Positions 56,701 to 64,000 of a stretch of DNA of 64,000 bases are shown piece after piece. How positions within the stretch are numbered: position 1 is the first letter of the stretch; each line of letters begins with the position of its first letter. The position numbers were made by a program, and so were the translations under genes. The DNA is from Chenopodium formosanum (Eukaryota; Streptophyta; Magnoliopsida; Caryophyllales; Amaranthaceae): assembly GCA_024500155.1 (NCBI GenBank), contig CM044868.1, forward strand, positions 41,798,165 to 41,862,164, written 5' to 3'. The notes below the pieces were generated by a model that was not told where the DNA came from, did not search any database, and saw nothing but the letters and a program-made list of their open reading frames with translations.

Positions 56701-57637
56701 ATGTATGAAGTGTCAAGTCTATGCAAACGTACAGCATGTTCCACCTTTGCTTCTCTACACGTATACTTCTCCATGGCCTTTCTCCACTTTGGGCATTGAC
56801 ATCATTGGAAAAATAACACCACCAGGACAAGGGAGGCATGAATTCATTCTCGTAGCAATCGACTACTTCACCAAATGGGTCGAGGCTGCCTCATATGCCA
56901 AGCTAACGGCAAAACACGTAGCTCAATTCATTGAGAAAAATATCATATGCCGCTATGGGGTAACACATGAGATGATCAGTGATAATGGAACACATTTCCA
57001 AGCCGAATGCGCGGAATTATTACAGAAATATCATATCAAGCATCACCGATCATCACCTTACAGACCGCAAACAAACGGAGCAGTCGAATCGGCCAACAAA
57101 AATGTGAAAACTATCATCGAAAAGATGACAGAAAATTACAAGGATTGGCCAAGTAAGCTACATTTCGCCCTTTGGGGTTATCGAACCTCTGTTCGTACAT
57201 CAACAGGGGCTACCCCTTTCTCTTTGGTCTATGGAGTTGAAGTTGTACAACCAATCGAGCTCGAAATCCCTTCTTTTCGAATCGCATTGGAAAGCCAACT
57301 AGATGAAGTCGACTGGATTAGAGCAAGATACGACGAACTAGTCTTGCTTGATGAAAAATGCTTGGCAGCTTTGCATCATGTCCAAACCTACCAACAGCGT
57401 ATGGCACGACATTTTAATAAAAAAGTCAAGACCAGAAATATCAAAGAGGGTGACCTAGTGCTTAAGGCACTTCGTAAAAATGTGTTAGATCCAAGAGGAA
57501 AATTCAGACCGAACTGGTCAGGCCCGTACATTGTTAAATCCATCCTGTCTGGCGGAGTGGCACAATTGGTAGACATGGACGGTAACGGCTTCCATAATTT
57601 AACCAACTTGGATCAACTCAAGAAATTCTATGCCTAG
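53762..57637 (+). CDS. pol polyprotein: RT, two RNase H domains, integrase
   Basis: 1291 open codons, ending TAG at 57635. Residues 1-230 are an acidic Ser-rich linker. RT is at about 235-560 with YVDD at 423-426. Gypsy-type RNase H is at about 585-690, archaeal-type RNase H at about 715-850 with D719, E757, D781 and D831. Integrase has zinc Cys981 and Cys984 and the DDE triad D1013, D1074 and E1109. The double RNase H places it in the Tat lineage. Ten residues of RT (PEWIANVVLV or equivalent) present in the left copy are deleted here in frame, with TCC at both breakpoints, which probably disables RT. The ATG is not the natural start; the frame is a continuation of gag. Confidence 0.9.
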   Translation: MLLDWDFVNEDEELFTTEKPASLNSDDLGINLLFGMEKNESKTVRNDNSELVQAVIANKDFDPSELIVQANNISRGWRKTLRITTPSGEKLEITAGEGPMFDASESYGSESESESKSVDESLESEADPLSAIEFNPKSLVESSLSSPNNFGEVAADLASLDVLASEFNKMSTFAYDACHSPSPDQYCFANDKNDKEIIKAMEEHENKTVVIEDTETVNISNDTTVKEVKIGLTLSQDERKELINLLSEFVDVFAWSYQDMPGIDRDIAQHTIPLIPGMKLVKQKLRRMKPDVALKIKEEIRKQLAAGFIRVSKYPKKDGRVRMCVDYRDLNKASPKDGFPLPHIDILVDNTANHALLSFMDGYAGYNQVLMAEEDMEKTTFITQWGTYCYTVMPFGLKNVGATYQRATTALLHDMMRKEVEVYVDDMIVKSKYRPGHIIALRKFFERLRKYNMRLNPAKCAFGVTLGKLLGYVISSRGIEKDPTKVKAIMAMPPPKNEKEIRGFIGRLQYISRFISKLTAICEPIFKKLKKNVPVTWDDDCQKAFDKIKEYLANPPVLAPAIPDFPLRLYLTVTRETMGAMLAQEIESKDNAIYYLSKKLQGYETRYTPLEKLCLTLVWTAQKLRHYMLTHTVHVVSKMDPLKYLFEKVTLNGRLSRWIVNLAQFDLRFVPQKAIKGSAVSDFLADFSLDEAEKEEDEYDFPDEDLLMTEDDSWTLYFDGASNQRGCGVGVLLVSPNEEHIPISMKLDFDVTNNAAEYEACILGLETVVAVGIKKLIIYGDSSLIINQISKRWKVRSESLTMYQAHLEILTEQLDEVEYTYLAREENQFADALAKLASMVRIPTDTIRMPLTIERRYEPTYVHALDDEQEPQEDEEPWYTDILNYVTKGEYPPNTDKRARRALRLLASQYVLIRGELHKRTAMGRNLLCIAKKEAHKTMENLHVGICGTHMNAKMLVQKIQRQGYYWTTMERDCHEYVKKCMKCQVYANVQHVPPLLLYTYTSPWPFSTLGIDIIGKITPPGQGRHEFILVAIDYFTKWVEAASYAKLTAKHVAQFIEKNIICRYGVTHEMISDNGTHFQAECAELLQKYHIKHHRSSPYRPQTNGAVESANKNVKTIIEKMTENYKDWPSKLHFALWGYRTSVRTSTGATPFSLVYGVEVVQPIELEIPSFRIALESQLDEVDWIRARYDELVLLDEKCLAALHHVQTYQQRMARHFNKKVKTRNIKEGDLVLKALRKNVLDPRGKFRPNWSGPYIVKSILSGGVAQLVDMDGNGFHNLTNLDQLKKFYA

Positions 57638-57782
57638 TCACATGGGTTCATGACCCAACAGAGCTACGTTTGGCCTGATTCCTTTTTAGGATACGTAGGC
57701 AACCCCTCAAGGGGGCCCGACCACTTTAAAATAAAAAAATCCTCCCTCTTTTGATCAAATATGCGCGTCAGTTCAGCATTGC

Positions 57783-58055
57783 GTCACGGCCAAAAAAAAA
57801 AAAATTTAAAAAAAAAAAAAATTGTCGCGACACGGGACATCCCACCGTGTCACGGTACTGTTCACCGTGACACGGTGGGCCTGAACAAAAAAAAATAAGG
57901 GAAATTCCCGTGACACGGGATTTTATCCTGTCTGACGGGAGAAGTTCCCATGCCACGTCACCTTTTGTCGGCAAATAAAAAAAAACAGGGAAAATTGCCG
58001 TGACGCGGGAATTTGTACCGTGTCACGGGACCCTTTCACCGTGACACGGAGGAAT
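57783..58055. repeat. CCGTGTCACGG palindrome cluster, right of pol
   Basis: At 57841-57879, CCCACCGTGTCACGGT and ACCGTGACACGGTGGG form a perfect 16-bp-arm hairpin with a 7-base loop, and each arm contains its own palindrome. CCCGTGACACGGG near 57907, TCCTGTCTGACGGGA near 57926 and ACCGTGTCACGGG near 58017 follow. It begins about 150 bp after the pol stop. Confidence 0.9.
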
Positions 58056-58311
58056 TTCAGTTTTCCGTTTTATTTTTAGAATAGTGGCGCATTCGTTGCG
58101 GATTCATTGTTCGAGTTTTTATTTTCGTTCTTCCATTGTGTCCGACTCCTTGACTCGGATAAATAAATAATAAATAAAAGTCATTGTAATTTTTATTTTT
58201 AAGGCTGAAATAAATGTGCTATTATTAAAATAAATGCGACTACAAGTATTGGCATCATATGCCTTATTTTAAATAAAAATTATAAATCACAAAAAGCAAA
58301 GCACTATTGAT
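58056..58311. other. Short spacer between convergent pol and antisense ORF
   Basis: AT-rich, no feature seen. It would contain the 3' ends of both convergent transcripts. Confidence 0.4.
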
Positions 58312-59093
58312 CTAATCTCTCTTCTCTTTAGGAACATCCTTCTCTTGCTCAATTAGGTCGACCTTCACCATTAATGTGTCTTTTGTAGCCCGAACCGTCG
58401 CACCCCTAGTTGAAATTTCACCCCTTTCACCTTTCTTGAACTTTTTCGGTTGTTTCTCCCTATACACCATCTTTTCTTTACCCTTTCCTTTCACGTAGTT
58501 CTTCTTTCTTGGCATCATAAGAGTCTTAAACTCAATTCCTTGTGTTCTCGGACCTAGACGATCTTTAGGAGGAGCTTTCTTATTTCCAAGACGACTCTTC
58601 ACATCAGACTTGCGTGATCCGAATCGTTCCCTCCTACTTCTAGGGTTCAACCATGCCTTATATGCACTATATAAAGGAGGAGGAGCCTGGTCACTTGCAG
58701 AAACGGTCCACAAAGGTCTTCCAATCCAATAAGCCTCGTACTTGTGAGCGTTACTTTCATGCAACGATACTTCACGAGGACTATCGTTATAGCGTGGAAT
58801 TACTTGTTCAAGTCCATACTGCCGCATCAGTCGAGAAGGGCAATAAAAGGTCAGTTTTGAGATACTAGGAACACGGCAATATGGAGTATCATTCATGCCA
58901 ACCATCCTAGTAAGCCTCCACCAAGGCACCACCCAACGAATGGAAAATTCTCTCCTTGCAAAGAAATTTTTCCAATCTTCATACGACATGTTCGCAGAGT
59001 AATTCTTTTTCCTGCGGACTAGGTCGTTAGGGCCATATTTTTCAACATCGTCGGGGGCTTCGAATAGTTCCAAACGCTCCATCAACCAAATCT

Positions 59094-59126
<33 letters not shown>

Positions 59127-59786
59127 AAGAAATAATCAGCAAAAAAAAAAAAAAAAAAAAAAAAATTATATCAAGCAGATTTCCGTGACACGGCAGGTTT
59201 TGCCGTGTCACGGCAGACACACACTGTGACACGGTGCCTGTTTTGTGTCACGGGGGCTACTCGGAGCGTATTTTTACCTGCAGTAGTACCAGAGAGCCCT
59301 TCCTGATGGCTTTCCGGTCAGCTTTTGCCTCGTCAAGGCCACGAAATGTCTCTCCAAGGCACGTCGGCATAGGAGATCTTCTAGATTCGACATGTTCAAG
59401 CACAGACGCTAGACAAGCATGTCCTACCCTACCGTTTGCAAATAAGAGCTTGCTAAAAATGCAAAAAATATATGCCCTTCTACGATATACATGATAAGAC
59501 TCAGAGATAGGGCGATTAAAATATAAATTAGCAAGTTTTTCTAAGTCTACTTCATTACCACATACAATTCTATTCAAATCTGGATCTGTTAGATTCAGAT
59601 GGCGTTCAAAATCTTGGTAATAATATTCACGTAGGGTAGGCATGGCAATAAGATTTCTAGCAGGAAATCCAAAGATTGCACCAAATTCCTCCGGCAGAGG
59701 ACAAATTTCATCATAATCAAATTTGAAACAGTGTGTTTCTGGACTCCAATAATCTAATGCTGCCCTAAGAAAATCATGTTCAATAG
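58312..59786 (-). CDS. DUF7745-like protein, antisense to pol, partial at 5' end
   Basis: Two exons: 59786-59278 and 59091-58312, joined in phase (LLQ|IWLMERLE) by GTAAAA and a T-rich acceptor. The first exon has an AG acceptor at its upstream edge (CACGTAG), so at least one more exon lies further right. Residues read FLRAALDYWSPETHCFKF and EEFGAIFGFPARN, then CLGETFRGLDEAKADRKAI, WVVPWWRLTRMVG, and a Lys/Arg-rich tail. This resembles the plant DUF7745 family (related to plant mobile domains) often found with retroelements. Function unknown. The frame is open in both exons, unlike the neighbouring ORF. Naming of the family is from memory. Confidence 0.6.
59092..59277 (-). other. Intron of the DUF7745-like ORF with a palindrome cluster
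   Basis: It starts GTAAAAATACG and ends TTTTTTTGCAG. Inside are two T-runs on the minus strand and, at about 59186-59260, several CCGTGTCACGG-type motifs (TCCGTGACACGGC, GCCGTGTCACGGC, CTGTGACACGGTG). Confidence 0.75.
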
Positions 59787-60447
59787 CTACGTGTCACGGC
59801 ACTTCACGCGTTTTCTTTTTTCATCTTTTCCTGTATCTATCCGAATTTTTATAGTATTTTATCTTCACCGTCTATTTTTCAATTTTTCTGAGAGTTTTAT
59901 TTCTAATAAAATTCTCACTTTTTTTATCTATATTCTTGTTATTATTATTATCTTTATTTTATTTATTTATTTATTCATCACTTTAAGATTTTATTTCTTT
60001 ATCACTTTATTTATTTTTTGTCTTTTTATTTCTTTTTATTTTGGGGAAGGTAATTTCACTTATTTTATTTCTTTATCATTTTATTTTTTGTCTTGGGGAA
60101 GGTAATTTCACTTATTTTATTTCTTTATCATTTTATTTTTTGTCTTGGGGAAGGTAATTTCATTTATTTTATTTCTTTATCATTTTATTTTTATTTCTTT
60201 TTCTTTTGGGGAAGGTAATTTTATTTTGCTTGTCTTTTTATTTCTTTTTCTTTTAGGGAAGGTCGGTACCCTCCATTACTCCACTTATGTCTTTTCGTCG
60301 CGTCGTTAATAAATACACAATCACACACAAGGAGTTTCAAGCACACACTAACACACAATAATGAATACATAAACCGTAAATAATGTGCAAAGAGTCGTAA
60401 TAAATAAACATGTCAAGTGTCTAGTATGTACAAATAAAAACCCTCGG
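59787..60447. other. T-rich spacer between the two antisense ORFs, with minisatellite
   Basis: Low-complexity T-rich plus strand. At 60043-60262 four units begin GGGGAAGGTAATTT, at 60043, 60095, 60147 and 60208, with a 52-bp unit in the first three. A diverged palindrome, ACGTGTCACGGCA, sits at 59790. Upstream exons of the DUF7745-like ORF may lie here but I could not define them. Confidence 0.6.
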
Positions 60448-63012
60448 TCAAAAGTCTCTAGAGCCAGAATCAGTATCGTCTCCACCCTGTGCATATGGGA
60501 AAGGGACTCGAGTACGGGGAGTAGTGTCCCTACTAGTCCTTGTAACCCTAGCGGTAGCCAAGCTTAAGGCAAGACCCGTCCAGCAGGAAAACGGTGTAGA
60601 CTGGCCCAAAGACACTGGAATCGTCGGTGAAGGCATCGTCCCATACATCGGAACTGAGAACAAGCCCGACACCGGTGGAGGAATCCCGGATAATGGAGCT
60701 GAAAATGAACCAGGATCCAAGGGAGTCAAAACAGACCCAAGCTCAGGCTGCGGAGGCTGTGAAAACAACTGTCGCTGCCCTGACTCTGGCCCGGAAAGCG
60801 CTGGGAAGACTGAGGCTGCTGCCACTGAGCCTCCTGAAATGGCTGAGTAGTCTGAGGCTCTCGCTGAGAATGAGAACGCCGGCGAATCTCAGGAGATCGT
60901 CTACCACGACCAAGCTCCTCCTCGTCCGAGCCTCTAGGCCTCGAGCGCGAGCGGGACCTCCGTCGCTCCTGAAAGATACAAAATCAAAAGGTGTCAACAA
61001 TGCAAAATAAAACAAATGGTAGAAGTAAAAAATGAATGATACCTCAAGAACGTCGCTAGAGCTCCGACAACTCGCACCACGCCGAAGCTTGATGATGCAA
61101 TACTTTAGGGCGTCAACCAGCTTCATGAGTCCCATCATCTCTGGGCGGTTAGGCTGAGGATAAAACAAAGAAAAGTCAGTAACAAGCGGCGTTTAAAAGA
61201 TGAATAACGCATCAAAGAAAACTCACCGGCTCAAAGACCTCGGGCAGATACTCCTGCGCCTGTCTGTAAACCCTCTGACGCGTCAGCAATATTGTCCTCC
61301 GTGATACCAATCGGCCCTGGATAGCGGACAGACTGAGGAGGAATCTCGATCCTCCCCACAGGGCGGATGGTCGTCTGAAAATATGATCGAATAATCAAGT
61401 TATTTGACTATATAAAACAGAGACTAGTAAAGAAGATCCTCAAAAGAAATCATACCTCAGGAAGACGGGGTGGAGGAGCCAGAGAGGGAAGCAAGTCCCG
61501 CGCATAATCACTCTCCATGTGAACAAGCTCCTGCCATGGAAGAGTATAACGCTCTCCCCTGTTGATCAACTCTCTGATCAAGCGGGAGTCCAGCATCGAC
61601 TCTGGTGGAGATGAGGGCACCACAAAGCGATCGCCGCTATGCTGACAGACGACTCGCTCCCCCACATACCAGACAAAGCGTCCGGTACAAACCAAAATGG
61701 TACGGTACGCTGAAAGACGCAGGGCCTCAGGTAGATCAGTCATCCCAGCCCAAGGACGATACTGGACATTAATGGGAATCTGGAAACCATAAAAAGTTGG
61801 CGTGAAACAACGGAAACAACAGCAGAAAAAAAAAAACGCAACAAAACTAATCCTTACGCCAACAGAAGAGGTGCCTCGGCGTAGTAGCCCACGCAGTGCC
61901 GGGACAGACTCCACCCGCGACTCTCCTCGGTCACGCCAGCTGGCCCCGACAGGGAAATCATGGACCGCTCCGTGACGCCGGCGAGGAGCCAAACCTGGGA
62001 AGTACTCGTATAACCATAGCTGCAATAAAAGTAATTTTTAGTACATGAGTCGAACAAGCTAAAGTGAAACAAAAAGGGAAAAGATCATCACCTCTACGAC
62101 TCTCCACAAACCATAGACGGTGATGGGAGACTCGTCATTCAGCTGCCGGCAGCCATGACGTAGAGACAAAAGAAGATCCGCGTACCCAAGACTGGCCCAA
62201 CTATAGGATCCTATCTCATGGATCCTGGCCAAAGAGGGGAGGTAGCAAAGGAGCACGCGTGAACTCCTGTCAGGAGAGAGGGTCATAGAGATCAGGATCA
62301 AGATGAAGATCCGCACCCGCTGCTCAGCCGTCATATCCTCCATCTCAAAGCCGCGAGCTAGAACTTAAGCCAGCTCTGATCGTCCACTCCTAAGACCACC
62401 TCGAGACACTGGTCGGGTCCTGATGTGCTGAACGATCGGACCCAACAAATCAGCTGCCTCAGCCGATCCCCAAGATAGATCGGACATCTGACCTACAGCC
62501 CGGTCGGTGAAGTGCAGCCCGCTGATCATGCTGAAGTCTAGAGGGGTCACCATCATCTCCCCCCAAGCAAAATGAAAGGTGTTGGTAGTATCTCAGAAAT
62601 ACTCCAACAAAGCGCGAACGACTGTCGCACCGCAACCCCGGGGGCTGCGAAACCCTACAACCGCCATGTAGAAATCTACTAAGCCAGCCGATTCTCATAG
62701 GGCGTTCGTAGCAGGATCCCTCGTAATGACCTGGTGAAGTCGAGGGATCAAATCGCCGGCTCCGGAACCATGTTGGCGAAGCATGCCATCGACTATGCCG
62801 GAGAGTGGGCAATGAGAGACATGATTTTCACGACAGAAAACCAACTGGTCTGGAGTCCACGGAGGTGCAACCCACCTACCCCTACTCGTAGAAGTCCGAG
62901 GCTCGGACTCTAAGACATCGTCGTCCATGCCCTCAGGGACAGTGGAAGTGTCCTCCCGAAAAGCCCGACGCCGGCCATGGGTAGAAAGATCACAATCTCG
63001 TCGTCTAGGCAT
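60448..63012 (-). pseudogene. Plant-mobile-domain ORF with introns, antisense to pol
   Basis: The start at 63012 reads MPRRRDCDLSTHGRRR. Exon 1 (63012-62092) contains TFHFAWGEMMVTPLDFSMI, the conserved core of plant mobile domain proteins (PF10536). Exon 2 is 62019-61858 (LWLYEYFPGLAPRR), exon 3 is 61779-61456 (IPINVQYRPWAGMTDL), and exon 4 starts at 61374. All have GT/AG borders. The C-terminus is Arg/Ser- then Pro-rich and ends SGSRDF at 60448. Exon 1 has three stops, TGA near 62692, TGA near 62595 and TAA near 62367, each one base from Arg or Gln codons. Such domains occur in host proteins and in Tat and Mutator elements. Its role here is unknown. Confidence 0.75.
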
Positions 63013-64000
63013 GCTATTGTCAAAATCTAAATGTTTAGCATCATTTCCTAAACATTTAATTCAAGTTGCATATTTATAAAAATAAAAATAAAAATACTTA
63101 GCATCATTTTCTAAGTTATTTAATTTCTTGAATTATATGCTAAATTTTTACCTCCAGGCTAAAAATTGGCAAAATTATGGTATTTAGTTTCTCCATGACA
63201 AACTAATACTTCAGTTCTCCTAGCCGCATGATACTATGTTCTCCATGACAATATAGTACATATGCAAAATATGAATCAACACATCATTTCACAAGATTTA
63301 CCACCGTTTTTTTAACCATTTCAAGTACAAAAGAAATAACATGAACATCATTTCACAAAGTAGTACCCAAAAATGGTGATTTGCTCAATTCTCCATCAAA
63401 TCATGTAATTTTTTTGTCTCAAATTTCTCACAAACACACATATATACATATACAAGTAAAATCATGGCAAGAATTTCACCATAAAACCTCAAAATTAAAA
63501 AATCCCCAAATTGATTTTTGAGGGTTTTTCATGAAATTTCTTGAAGCAAAAATTAAGAGGAACTTACATAGATCCTTGTAGAGAGTCGAAAATGAGGAAG
63601 GAGGCAGAAAATTAGAGCAAAATTGGTGAAAATTCGAGCTCCAAAGGCTCAAAAAATTTGGAAAAAAAACCGCGCAGCCGCCGTGATACGGTTGAGCTTG
63701 GCCGCTGCACGGTGAAAGGTTGATGTGTCACGGGGGCCTAGTCCCGTGTCACGGCAATAACTGAAGTCGCCGGAGCTCCGGTGACTCTGTCAGCAACTTC
63801 GAACAACAGCAACAGCAGTAGGCAGCACGAAACGACAGCAACAGCGGGTCGCAAAAAATAAAAAAAAAAATGAAAGAGAAGAGGCTAACCGCCGTGACAC
63901 GGTGGTGAACTCCGGCCGACGGGAAACAAAACCGGGCGCCGGTGATCTGTAGACGAGGCACGGCAAACCAAAAGAAAAAATTTTGAGTTTTTTTTGAGTG
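63013..64000. other. Upstream flank of the plant-mobile-domain ORF
   Basis: AT-rich stretch to about 63640, probably promoter and leader of the minus-strand ORF. From 63670 to 63910 another palindrome cluster appears: GCCGTGATACGGT, GTGTCACGGGG, CCCGTGTCACGGC, GCCGTGACACGGT. No LTR end is seen before the window stops. Confidence 0.55.

Larger units (their letters stand above)
50870..57996 (+). mobile_element. Right arm of large inverted repeat: Tat-type gag-pol copy
   Basis: This is the plus-strand partner of 43103-50051. It contains a leader (50870-51220), gag-protease, RT, two RNase H domains, integrase, and the 3' palindrome cluster. It continues rightward without a break into the region with antisense ORFs, so this copy is probably the one in its original context. 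No LTR or PBS is visible upstream of gag. Confidence 0.85.

Noticed and set aside
58312..59232. A single 306-codon protein reading through the T/A-rich stretch at 59092-59180
   Set aside because: Its first 50 residues are Phe runs from poly(T). Splicing at GTAAAA and TTTGCAG joins two conserved parts in phase instead.

Overview
This window reads as a repeat-rich plant nuclear chromosome, most likely a eudicot. I see two spliced host genes, both on the minus strand, with GT/AG introns. Nearly everything else is transposable elements: Ty3/gypsy retrotransposons of the Tat group (dual RNase H, extra antisense ORFs), an L1-type LINE, a PIF/Harbinger DNA transposon and several MITEs. No rRNA, tRNA, CRISPR or bacterial operon signal was seen. 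I cannot name the species.

Layout. 1-7515: Tat/Ogre-type retrotransposon on the minus strand, in an LTR-internal-LTR-internal arrangement with a tRNA-Arg-type primer site after each LTR; only a rearranged gag survives. The right LTR carries a 987-bp foldback insertion (4796-5782). 7516-17577: an older Grande-like Tat element, also minus, with gag, protease, RT/RNase H and integrase remnants, a plus-strand antisense ORF downstream of pol, and one LTR; its other end is lost to the left. 17578-19277: unclassified. 19291-25191: a nearly full-length LINE with 13-bp target-site duplications and a 42-nt poly(A). 25711-26266: a small two-exon gene for a plastid-type DnaJ-like zinc protein. 26456-30475: a 4-kb PIF/Harbinger transposon with transposase and Myb-like genes, both broken.

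31399-41701: a seven-exon DHHC S-acyltransferase gene; all junctions join in phase into 282 residues. Its 6.5-kb first intron contains a segmental duplication whose two copies were hit by different MITEs.

43103-57996: two copies of one Tat-type gag-pol in inverted orientation, about 7-kb arms around an 0.8-kb spacer. The right copy is one frame from gag to integrase with only nonsense codons and small deletions; the last 1291 codons are open. 58312-63012: two intron-containing ORFs antisense to that pol, one DUF7745-like and one with a plant mobile domain. A fragment of the latter, intron included, sits in the spacer between the arms.

The most unusual signal is a set of dense clusters of short perfect palindromes in the non-coding spacers of the Tat elements. 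The motif differs between families (GGCGCC/TGTCGCC type at 1-7515, CCGTGTCACGG type at 43-64 kb) but each is reused across several spacers of its element. With the large inverted repeat and the antisense intron-bearing ORFs, this is the best candidate here for something not well described.
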